Origin: an uncultured Lachnospiraceae bacterium
Lineage (GTDB): Bacteria; Bacillota; Clostridia; Lachnospirales; Lachnospiraceae
Assembly: GCA_910586255.1 (NCBI GenBank)
Contig: CAJUHR010000021.1
Location: forward strand, 1-64,000
DNA length: 64,000 bases
Reading direction: 5' to 3'
Both the position numbers and the translations under genes were made by a program. This document shows, piece after piece, positions 1 to 7,167 of the stretch (position 1 is the stretch's first letter; each line of letters begins with the position of its first letter). The notes under the pieces are model-generated. The model saw nothing but the letters and a program-made list of their open reading frames with translations, was not told the origin of the DNA and searched no databases.

Positions 1-160
1 ACTCCCTTTTCATGAAAAGTGTACTCGCTGCTACTATCCTAAATTTAGTGCATATTTATATATTCGAATGTTTGTTCTTTTTATTCCAATAGCTACCTCT
101 CATACTTCAAAATCTGAAATAAAATTTATTTACAATACAAAATAGATCATTTTTTAGATC

Positions 161-197
161 AAAAAAGGAGCAGACCTTGTTAGCCTGTTCCTTTTAA
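161..197 (-). terminator. Rho-independent terminator
   Basis: Read on the minus strand, a stem of AAAAGGAACAG pairs with CTGCTCCTTTT (one mismatch) and runs into a T tract. It lies directly after the 66-residue minus-strand frame ending at 200 and is the main reason to take that frame seriously. Confidence 0.7.
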
Positions 198-199
198 TC

Positions 200-400
200 T
201 TAATCTATTTTTAGTTCAGAGCCATAACTGTAATTATTACCCATATAATGGAGCCTTGTCTTTAATATCTCGCTTATTTGTGGGGTTACTATAGGCTCTC
301 CATTAAAGTCTCCTATATAACCTGGCTCATTTGGATTCGTTGTAGGTGCTGATGACATCTTATATTGAACTGTTCTAGTCTTTATTGACAAAAATTTCAT
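200..400 (-). CDS. Small hypothetical protein, 66 aa
   Basis: Not recognised. A polar 66-residue frame with no membrane segment or cysteine. The middle (GYIGDFNGEPIVTPQISEIL) reads like a structured peptide. A good terminator follows at once, but no clear Shine-Dalgarno precedes either the first ATG or an internal ATG at residue 15. It stands in an AT-rich accessory stretch with a membrane protein and an Mrr nuclease. It may be a real small gene or the tail of a decayed one. Confidence 0.35.
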   Translation of the reverse strand: MKFLSIKTRTVQYKMSSAPTTNPNEPGYIGDFNGEPIVTPQISEILKTRLHYMGNNYSYGSELKID

Positions 401-420
401 AGATTTAAGTTTTAACTAGT

Positions 421-455
421 AAAAAAGAGTACATTAGATTTTCTATACTCTTTTA
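421..455 (-). terminator. Terminator hairpin, probably bidirectional
   Basis: AAAAGAGTA and TACTCTTTT arms enclose a 14-17 base loop with A and T runs on both sides. It lies about 110 bases after the membrane protein gene ending at 562. Confidence 0.6.
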
Positions 456-519
456 ATTTCTATATCAGTTTATTCTTTTAAATTTATCCTTGTTTGTATT
501 TGTCAATATCATTCAATGT

Positions 520-539
520 TTATATATATATATATATAT
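520..539. repeat. TA dinucleotide run
   Basis: Nine to ten TA repeats in a non-coding AT-rich gap. A simple-sequence tract of no assigned role that can vary in length. Confidence 0.8.
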
Positions 540-561
540 CAATTGCTATTTTAAAAAGGAA

Positions 562-921
562 TTAATTATTTCTCTTGTTCTTTCCCTTTATTATAAATAT
601 ACCTCCTATACATATAGCCAATACTATAATAAAATTAAATGACGAAATATATAAAACTTTATTTAATTCACGTAATATCTCAGCATTTCCATTAACCTTA
701 AATAATACATCTAAAGCCATATTAACTGTAGATAAAAAACATAAAAGAATCGAAAGGAGCAAAACAGATTTATTTTGCGGTTTAAATAGAATGTAATAGG
801 CTGTAATTTCAAATATGATACATAAAGGCATAAACAAGATTTTCTGTGGCATAAATAACTCCATGTAAAAGAATAACACAAATACCATAAAAAGAATAAA
901 AATACATTTTTTGATTTTCAT
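562..921 (-). CDS. Hypothetical membrane protein, about 119 aa
   Basis: Function not recognised. The start is placed at the ATG at 921 because AAGGAAG lies 8-9 bases upstream; a longer frame to 942 would need TTG. Hydrophobic stretches follow in order: ILFMVFVLFFYMELF, ILFMPLCIIFEITAYYILF, VLLLSILLCFLSTVNMAL and FNFIIVLAICIGGIFII. This gives a four-helix membrane protein with a Lys/Arg-rich C-terminus. It is followed by the hairpin at 421-455 and belongs to the AT-rich accessory block at the left edge. Confidence 0.55.
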   Translation of the reverse strand: MKIKKCIFILFMVFVLFFYMELFMPQKILFMPLCIIFEITAYYILFKPQNKSVLLLSILLCFLSTVNMALDVLFKVNGNAEILRELNKVLYISSFNFIIVLAICIGGIFIIKGKNKRNN

Positions 922-1171
922 TTCTTTGCACTTCCTTTCCAAAGCTGTATAGTATAAGCACGAACAAATCTTTAAATCTCAATCCTATTATATTCATATC
1001 AATTATATTATAAATATATAACATATTTGTACATAAATCAATAGGTTAATCTTTTATATCTTCTAATCTTCTAATATTATGTTTTGATCTAAATAATCTG
1101 CTGATTATTTGTCAAATTATACAATAAATTTATACAATTCCAATAAGAAATGATTATAAATATCTCTTTAT
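922..1171. other. AT-rich intergenic region
   Basis: No supported gene. The adjoining part (1172-1273) reads in frame with the nuclease gene beyond its TGA stop and is described there. The rest is AT-rich with no clear hairpin or promoter. Confidence 0.5.
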
Positions 1172-1273
1172 TTATTTTAACTCTGTTTTGTCACAGCTAT
1201 CCAAAACATTTTTTATAGACTTTATCTTTTCTTCCATAGCCATACCTTTTAAGGCATTACCATGGAGTTCCCT

Positions 1274-1942
1274 TCACCCATACTCAATGCCATGAACAAT
1301 TGCGTTTTTCTTTACTTCAATAGCCTCTTTTAATTTGGCAGACGCCTTCATTTGTAATAACTCATATTCCATTACAAGATCCTTAGCTGTCTCAAATTCT
1401 TTTAATATCTGTTCTTTCAAAGAGTCTTTTTCTAATTGTTCAACATTTTCGCAAGGTAAATCTCTAAATATTATGTTCTTTTTAAAATTTTTATCATCTG
1501 TTATATTGTATAAAATTATACTCAATAATGGACCCACATTATAAGTATATACTTTATTACTATTTGCAAATCTAATAAGACCGATCTCACCTTTTCCAAT
1601 CAGTTCCACACCTAATTTTCTAGCATACCTTTGTGCCTCTATACTAAAATTATTGTTTGTAATTACAACAGGATGCCCATTTTTATCATCTCTGAAATGC
1701 ATTCCTGCATAAATTTCCTGAATGGGTTCTTTTCCTTGAATCCTATTCTGAAATTTACATTGAATATAAAAATTATAATCCACATGGTTTTGAGAGTATG
1801 TAGCAATAATATCTACACCTCTATCATCGCCTTTAGTTCTTCGTGCATTAAGTTCAAACTTATTTAAAAAATTTACAACGTATGTCTCAAACTCAAAACC
1901 ATTATCACAATTTCTTGGATTAAACACTACACTTTTACTCAT
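1274..1942 (-). CDS. Mrr-type restriction endonuclease domain protein
   Basis: A 222-residue protein with the PD-(D/E)XK layout of the Mrr/type IV restriction nucleases. It has GFEFETYVVNFLNK near residue 15, GDDRGVDIIA with the catalytic Asp near residue 45, and FYIQCKFQN (Q-x-K) near residue 60. A helical, charged tail follows. Such nucleases cut modified or foreign DNA. The start is fixed by GGAGAGAAAG in front of the ATG at 1942. The frame stays open after the TGA stop for another 33 codons (to the TAA at 1172), so the product may be slightly shortened. It stands alone in accessory DNA, with no methylase beside it, which fits a type IV enzyme. Confidence 0.75.
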   Translation of the reverse strand: MSKSVVFNPRNCDNGFEFETYVVNFLNKFELNARRTKGDDRGVDIIATYSQNHVDYNFYIQCKFQNRIQGKEPIQEIYAGMHFRDDKNGHPVVITNNNFSIEAQRYARKLGVELIGKGEIGLIRFANSNKVYTYNVGPLLSIILYNITDDKNFKKNIIFRDLPCENVEQLEKDSLKEQILKEFETAKDLVMEYELLQMKASAKLKEAIEVKKNAIVHGIEYG

Positions 1943-2291
1943 AACTTTCTCTCCTATATTTATACTTGCCCAAAATGGTGGGCTGTATCTCCTAATACAA
2001 AAGAGATAGTTTTATATATAGTGCTCATAACAGATAATGGGTGTGCTCACTACTTAAAACTTAGATGTCATATCTTAAATCTTAGGGTATATAATTAAAA
2101 ATTTACTTATGTAATTTTCAAAACTTACCACCACCTTTTTTACTTTTATGACAATTTAATGAATCTTTGTTGGCTCTTAACAATAAAAATTAGTATGCAC
2201 TTACTTAATTGTGTATATTCATACATATTTATACAACATAGCGCATATTTATTTATGCTACTACCACCCACACATTTCAACGAAAAGGGAC
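1943..2291. other. Intergenic gap between accessory block and core operon
   Basis: About 350 AT-rich bases between the divergent nuclease and C-S lyase genes. It must hold both promoters, but no box is clear enough to call. Composition changes sharply at about 2280, where the core operon begins. Confidence 0.5.
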
Positions 2292-3464
2292 ATGAAGTAT
2301 GATTTTGATCAGGTAATTGATCGAAGCAAAAACAGGGCAGCAAAATATGATGAAAGGATAAAGAAATTTGGAACAGAAGATGTGATTCCTCTGTGGGTGG
2401 CGGATATGGATTTTCGCACTGCTCAGCCGATTATCGATGCCTGTCATCAGAAGGCGGAGGAAGGAATCTGGGGATATACATCCAGACCGGACAGCTATTT
2501 TGAAGCTGTAAAGAACTGGGAAAAAAGAAGAAATAACTGGGATGTGGATACCTCTCTGATGAGTTGGAGTCTGGGTGTGGTGCCTGCTTTGTCGGCAATC
2601 GTGAAAATATTCAGTGAGGAAAATGACAAGGTTATGATTCAGACCCCTGTGTATTCGGAATTTTATGATGTGACGGAGGCATGGGGCCGTCAGGTGGTGG
2701 AAAATCCCATCGTGGAAAAGGATGGCCATTGGTCAATTGATTTTGATGATTTTGAGAAAAAAGCTAAAGAAGTAAAGATTTTTCTTCTCTGCAGTCCTCA
2801 CAATCCGCTGGGAATTGTCTGGAAGAGGGAAGAGCTGGAAAGAATGGCGAGAATATGTATAGATAATGATGTGCTTCTGGTTTCCGATGAAATCCATTCT
2901 GATTTAATTTTTAACGGAAAGAAGCATATACCTACGGCTTCTCTGTCAGAGGAAATCCGGTCAAAGATTATTTCCTGTGTGTCGGCCACAAAGACCTTTA
3001 ATCTGGCAGGAATCCAGGCATCCACCACCATCTTCCCTAATCAGGAGATGAAGGAAAGGTATGACAGGTTTTGGATGAATATGGATATTCACAGAAACAA
3101 TGCATTTAGTTCTGTTGCCATGGAAGCGGCATACAATGAGGGGGAGGAATGGCTGGAGCAGCTTTTGGAATATCTTTCCGGCAACTTTGCATTTATTAAA
3201 GATTATTTTGAGAAAAATATTCCAAAGATTAAGCCAAATCTGCCGGATGCCACCTATCTGGTATGGCTGGATTGCAGAGAGTTGGGAATGGATAATGAAG
3301 GCTTGAGAAGATTTATGATTGAAAAGGCCAGGTTGGGATTGAATGAGGGAAATACCTTTGGACGAAGCTTAACCGGATATATGCGTCTCAATGCGGCTTG
3401 TCCGAGAACTGTTTTAAAAAAGGCTTTAGGTCAGCTTAAGGATGCGGTGGAGAGTTTGAAATAA
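2292..3464 (+). CDS. patB: PatB/MalY-type C-S lyase (cystathionine beta-lyase), PLP-dependent
   Basis: A 390-residue fold-type I aminotransferase-like enzyme of the PatB/MalY family. It cleaves the C-S bond of cystathionine or cysteine to give ammonia, pyruvate and a thiol or sulfide. The N-terminus (KYDFDQVIDR...LWVADMDF) is the family signature, SDEIHSDLIF holds the PLP-contacting Asp, and K234 in SATKTFNLAG is the Schiff-base lysine. The ATG at 2292 is chosen because the upstream 27 codons are AT-rich and unlike the family; AAGGG lies close in front. It leads an operon of symporter, RidA, CoA-disulfide reductase-rhodanese and glutaredoxin-like protein. RidA would clear the aminoacrylate this lyase releases. 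Confidence 0.85.
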   Translation: MKYDFDQVIDRSKNRAAKYDERIKKFGTEDVIPLWVADMDFRTAQPIIDACHQKAEEGIWGYTSRPDSYFEAVKNWEKRRNNWDVDTSLMSWSLGVVPALSAIVKIFSEENDKVMIQTPVYSEFYDVTEAWGRQVVENPIVEKDGHWSIDFDDFEKKAKEVKIFLLCSPHNPLGIVWKREELERMARICIDNDVLLVSDEIHSDLIFNGKKHIPTASLSEEIRSKIISCVSATKTFNLAGIQASTTIFPNQEMKERYDRFWMNMDIHRNNAFSSVAMEAAYNEGEEWLEQLLEYLSGNFAFIKDYFEKNIPKIKPNLPDATYLVWLDCRELGMDNEGLRRFMIEKARLGLNEGNTFGRSLTGYMRLNAACPRTVLKKALGQLKDAVESLK

Positions 3465-3483
3465 ATATACGAGGAGAGAGAAA

Positions 3484-4734
3484 ATGGATAAGAAAAAACT
3501 GTGGGATAATTATAAGTTTCCGCTAATATTGCTGGGCGGTATTATTGTTGGGGCCATTGTAGGACTTGTCATGGGAGAAAAGGCATCTGTTTTTGAGCCT
3601 CTTGGGCATATCTTTCTGAATCTGATGTTCACGATCGTGGTGCCCATGGTTTTTGTCTCAATCACAACGGCTGTGGGAAATATGCTGAATATGAAAAGGC
3701 TTGGAAAAATCCTGGGAAGCCTGGTTTTGACTTTTGTGGTAACAGGACTGTTTGCAGCAGCTTTGGTGTTGGTGGTGGTTAATATCTGGCCTCCGGCAGC
3801 CAACACCGCTATAGCCATGGGAGCGGCTGAGATGGAAGAGGCTTCCAGCATCAGTGACATGATTGTGGGAGCTTTGACAGTAAATGACTTTTCCGGATTG
3901 ATGAGCAGAAGCAACATGCTTCCTATCATTGTGTTTGCTATTATGTCAGGTCTGGCAGTGGCATCCTGCGGAGGACAGGAATCTCCGGTGGGAAAGCTTT
4001 TGAACAACTTAAATGATATTATCATGAAAATGGTTGATATGATCATGAAGTTGGCACCCATTGGTCTCGGCGCTTATTTTGCAAACTTGGTAGGAGAATT
4101 TGGTCCGCAGCTTATTGGGGATTACGGACGTACCATGTTAATCTATTATCCTATGTGCGCGGTTTATGTGCTTGTATGTTTTCCTCTGTATAGTTATTTT
4201 GCGGCAGGGAAGCTGGGAATTAGCCGAATGGTAAAAAATATTTTTAATCCGGCTGTGACTGCGTTTGCAACTCAGAGCTCGGTGGCAACCCTTCCTGTCA
4301 ACATGGAAGCGTGTAAGAAAATCGGTGTTCCGGAGGATATCAGTAATATCGTTCTTCCTATGGGCACTACTATGCATATGGATGGCTCTGTATTATCATC
4401 TATCACGAAGATTGCCTTCTTGTTTGGCATTTTCCAGATGCCCTTTGTGGGAATCAATACATATGCCATGGCAATTGTGGTTTCCATTTTGAGTGCTTTT
4501 GTTCTTTCCGGCGCCCCGGGCGGCGGTTTGGTAGGAGAAATGCTGATCGTCAGTCTGTTTGGATTTCCGGCAGAGGCCTTTCCCTTGATTGCAACCATTG
4601 GATTTTTGGTGGATCCGGCGGCTACTTGTTTGAATGCATCCGGCGACACGATCGCCTCAATGGTGATCACACGCCTTGTGGAGGGAAAGGGCTGGCTGAA
4701 GAAGAAGATGGCAGCAGGGGAGCTGGCTGATTGA
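3484..4734 (+). CDS. Dicarboxylate/amino acid:cation symporter (DAACS family)
   Basis: A 416-residue sodium- or proton-coupled symporter of the GltP/SstT/DctA type in the inner membrane. Family marks are the Ser-rich turn TQSSVATLP, the substrate and cation motif TTMHMDGS, the second hairpin SGAPGGGLVGEML and the C-terminal DPAATCLNASGD. About eight helices and two re-entrant loops are readable. GAGGAGAG precedes the ATG, 19 bases after the C-S lyase, so the two are co-transcribed. The substrate cannot be read directly. Its partner suggests an amino acid such as cystine, cysteine or serine, while the family also carries glutamate and C4-dicarboxylates. Confidence 0.85.
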   Translation: MDKKKLWDNYKFPLILLGGIIVGAIVGLVMGEKASVFEPLGHIFLNLMFTIVVPMVFVSITTAVGNMLNMKRLGKILGSLVLTFVVTGLFAAALVLVVVNIWPPAANTAIAMGAAEMEEASSISDMIVGALTVNDFSGLMSRSNMLPIIVFAIMSGLAVASCGGQESPVGKLLNNLNDIIMKMVDMIMKLAPIGLGAYFANLVGEFGPQLIGDYGRTMLIYYPMCAVYVLVCFPLYSYFAAGKLGISRMVKNIFNPAVTAFATQSSVATLPVNMEACKKIGVPEDISNIVLPMGTTMHMDGSVLSSITKIAFLFGIFQMPFVGINTYAMAIVVSILSAFVLSGAPGGGLVGEMLIVSLFGFPAEAFPLIATIGFLVDPAATCLNASGDTIASMVITRLVEGKGWLKKKMAAGELAD

Positions 4735-4742
4735 GAGTTGCT

Positions 4743-4795
4743 AAATGATTGAATGATTCTCCTGGAAATGAGGGAATCATGTTGGTAAATCATTT
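4743..4795 (+). repeat. Dispersed palindromic repeat, copy 1
   Basis: A 53-base imperfect inverted repeat (AAATGATT...AATCATTT outside, GATTCTC...GAGGGAATC inside) between the symporter and ridA. The same sequence occurs reversed at 10416-10467 with about eight to ten differences, so this is a dispersed element and not only a local hairpin. It could act as an attenuator or mRNA processing site within the operon. Confidence 0.7.
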
Positions 4796-4837
4796 GACAC
4801 ATGGATATATAAAAAAGTAGAAAAGGAGATCATAAAA

Positions 4838-5206
4838 ATGAACAGAATTGAGACAAAAAAAGCACCGGGTGCTATCGGACCTTATTCTCAGGGATTTGAG
4901 GTTGGAGGGATTATTTACACCTCTGGGCAGATTCCGGTGAATCCGGAGAATGGCCAGGTTCCTGAGGGAATTGTTGCCCAGGCGGAGCAGAGCTGCAAAA
5001 ATGTGGGAGCGATTCTTGAAGAAGCACAAACAGGCTTTGAGAAGGTATTTAAGACTACCTGCTTTCTGGCGGATATGGCTGATTTTGCGGAATTTAACAA
5101 GGTATATGCAGAGTATTTTGTGTCAAAGCCGGCGAGAAGCTGTGTGGCAGTAAAGAGTCTGCCGAAGGGTGTGCTTTGCGAGATTGAGGCAATTGCGGTA
5201 AGGTAG
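4838..5206 (+). CDS. ridA: RidA family enamine/imine deaminase
   Basis: A 122-residue protein of the YjgF/YER057c/UK114 (Rid) family. It hydrolyses reactive 2-aminoacrylate and other imines formed by PLP enzymes. The N-terminus KKAPGAIGPYSQG and the C-terminal PARSCVAVKSLPKG followed by EIEAIA carry the active-site Arg and Glu. AAAGGAG lies upstream of the ATG. It follows the C-S lyase and symporter, which makes functional sense because C-S lyases and cysteine desulfhydrases release aminoacrylate. RidA-class trimers are cytoplasmic. Confidence 0.92.
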   Translation: MNRIETKKAPGAIGPYSQGFEVGGIIYTSGQIPVNPENGQVPEGIVAQAEQSCKNVGAILEEAQTGFEKVFKTTCFLADMADFAEFNKVYAEYFVSKPARSCVAVKSLPKGVLCEIEAIAVR

Positions 5207-5217
5207 AGGAGAGCTAT

Positions 5218-5922
5218 ATGAAAGTATTGATTGTAGGCGGTGTGGCCGGCGGGGCCGGCACAGCCGCCAGGCTGAGAAGAAATGATGAGAAGGCGGAAAT
5301 TATCCTTTTGGAGAAAGGACCGCATATTTCCTATGCAAACTGTGGTCTTCCTTATTATGTGGGGGGAGTGATTCGGGAGAAGGAAAAGCTTCAGCTTCAG
5401 ACACCGGAAAGCTTTTACAGCCGCTTTCGGGTGGATGTGAGAACCGGTCATGAGGTGATTTTTGTAAACCCGGAGAAAAAGAAGGTTGTCATCCGTTCAG
5501 AGGGAAAAAGCTATGAGGAAAGCTATGATAAGCTAGTGCTTTCTCCGGGAGCAGAGCCGATAATCCCTCCAGTTCAGGGAATAAAGGAATATGCGGATCA
5601 TATTTTCACTTTGAGAAATGTGGAGGATTCCTACAAAATTTATGATTATATTCAGGAGAAAAAGCCTAAAACCTGTGCGGTGATAGGAGCCGGATTTATC
5701 GGAATGGAGATTGCGGAAAATCTTTCAGAAAGAGGAATTTTTGTGTCTGTTATTGAGGGAACAGGACATGTTATGCCTCCACTGGATATGGACATGGCCC
5801 ATCAGGTTCACAATGAGATACGTAGCCGGGGAATCGGGCTGTATTTAAATAGGATGTGCAGTGGCGGTTTCTCATGTGGTAAGTGGAAAGAAGGTTTTGA
5901 TTCCTCTTGCCTCCCCGGCTAA
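5218..5922 (+). pseudogene. CoA-disulfide reductase-rhodanese, 5' part of a broken gene
   Basis: The N-terminal half of an FAD/NAD(P)-dependent CoA-disulfide (or CoA-persulfide) reductase. It has the FAD motif VGGVAGGAGTAARLRR, the redox cysteine in SYANCGLPYY near residue 43, and the NAD(P) motif GAGFIGMEIAENL near residue 160. Recognisable sequence stops at about residue 210 (GLYLN). The frame then runs through unrelated residues to a stop at 5922, while the family continues in another frame from about 5852. An internal deletion of roughly 70-85 codons, not a multiple of three, has removed the end of the NAD domain and the start of the second FAD segment. The start is clear, 11 bases after ridA. 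Confidence 0.85.
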
Positions 5923-6676
5923 TAAGCAGGGTAGAATCGTGGGAGATAATCTTTGTGGAAAGCACCGTGCCTACAAGGGAAGCCAGGGAACCTCCATTAT
6001 GAAATTCTTTGATTTGACAGTGGCAGTCACCGGGGAGAAGGAAGAAAGTTTAAGGTCTCAGGGACGCTTGTATAAAAAGATATTTACCGTGTCTGCTTCC
6101 CATGCGGGCTATTATCCGGGAGGAAGCCAAATGATCATAAAAACATTGTTTGACCCGGAGAACGGCAGGATTCTTGGAGCACAAATTGTGGGAAAGGATG
6201 GAGTGGATAAGAGGATTGATCTGTTAGCCAATGCTGTTCGTTTCGGACAGACCTGCTATGAGCTGCAGGAGGAGGAGCTGTCTTATGCCCCGCCGTTTTC
6301 TTCTGCCAAGGATCCGGTAAATATGGCGGGATATGTGATTGAGAATGTCCTGGAGGGAAGGATGAATCCCTATTATATAGAGGATGTGGAGAACATTCCG
6401 AAAGATGCCATTTGTGTGGATGTCCGAAGGAAGGATGAATATGAGAGCGGTCATATTCCAGGTTATAAAAATATCCCCTTAGATGAGTTACGAGAGCGAA
6501 TGGGAGAGATCGACCGTTCAAGGAAGATTTATCTGACCTGTCAGATAGGTCTGAGAGGATATCTGGCCCAGTGTATTCTGGCCCAAAATGGGATAGAGTC
6601 AAAAAATCTCTCAGGAGGATATACACTCTGGCATGAGATGGACCAGGACAGAGGCGCAAAAGAAAGAATGCAATAA
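5861..6676 (+). pseudogene. CoA-disulfide reductase-rhodanese, 3' part of a broken gene
   Basis: This frame resumes the family at the second FAD motif (VSGKKVLIPLASPANKQGR), continues through the dimerisation domain and ends in a rhodanese domain with DVRRKDEYESGHIPG and the active-site loop TCQIGLRG. The frame opens at a GTG that corresponds to Val within the family's GDAVAV motif, so it is not a natural start. The two halves overlap in different frames across the deletion scar near 5850-5860. Both key cysteines survive, but one continuous enzyme cannot be made. A separately translated tail carrying the rhodanese domain is possible but unproven. A sequencing or assembly error is the alternative. 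Confidence 0.8.
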
Positions 6677-6729
6677 GGTACAAAAGGGAGAAAACATAAT
6701 TTAATAAAAAGAAAGCGAGGAAATGAATC

Positions 6730-6990
6730 ATGAAAGTTACTGTTATCGGAAGTCATCTGTGTCCGGATACTCTGTACGCACTTAATCAGCTGGTGGCAAA
6801 TAAGGTGGAGATTGAGTTTAAAAATCTGTCTGCAAGCCTGCCGGACCTTAAGGTGTATCTGGCTCAGAGAGAAGGGAATCCTTTATATGAGTCTGTGAGA
6901 GAAAAGGGAGGAATCGGGATTCCGTGTTTTGTGATGGAGGACGGAAAAACCACACTGGACTTGGATGAGGTTTTAAAGGCAGTGAAGTAA
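6730..6990 (+). CDS. Glutaredoxin-related protein
   Basis: An 86-residue thioredoxin-fold protein with the redox motif SHLCPDT at residues 8-14 and a conserved cis-Pro segment GIGIPCFVMEDGK near residue 60. Only one cysteine of a classical CxxC is present (CPDT), as in monothiol glutaredoxins. It is the last gene of the sulfur operon, next to the CoA-disulfide reductase-rhodanese, and probably handles thiol or persulfide exchange. AAGCGAGG precedes the ATG and a terminator follows at 7003. Confidence 0.8.
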   Translation: MKVTVIGSHLCPDTLYALNQLVANKVEIEFKNLSASLPDLKVYLAQREGNPLYESVREKGGIGIPCFVMEDGKTTLDLDEVLKAVK

Positions 6991-7002
6991 ACATAATTTA
7001 AG

Positions 7003-7047
7003 AAAAAACCGGAAATCAGAAGCAGGTTTCCGGTTTTACTTTTTTTA
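7003..7047 (+). terminator. Rho-independent terminator of the sulfur operon
   Basis: AAACCGGAAA and TTTCCGGTTT arms with a 12-base loop, followed by a run of T. It closes the 2.3-7.0 kb operon. Confidence 0.9.
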
Positions 7048-7052
7048 GAATA

Positions 7053-7081
7053 TTGACATACTTTTAAGCCCTTGTTACAAT
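7053..7081 (+). promoter_or_regulatory. Sigma-A promoter of the hybrid kinase gene
   Basis: TTGACA (7053-7058), exactly 17 bases, then TACAAT (7076-7081). A near-consensus promoter about 85 bases before the kinase ATG, with no obvious operator palindrome. Confidence 0.8.
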
Positions 7082-7167
7082 AGTATAAAAGGCGTGGTAT
7101 CTGTCATTTAAAGGGGTTTATGACCATAACATATTAACCATCACAAAATCCACAGGAGGAAAGAGGG

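Noticed and set aside
520..539. TA repeat as a regulatory or phase-variation tract
   Set aside because: It is not near a start codon or promoter boxes, and AT-rich gaps produce such runs by chance.
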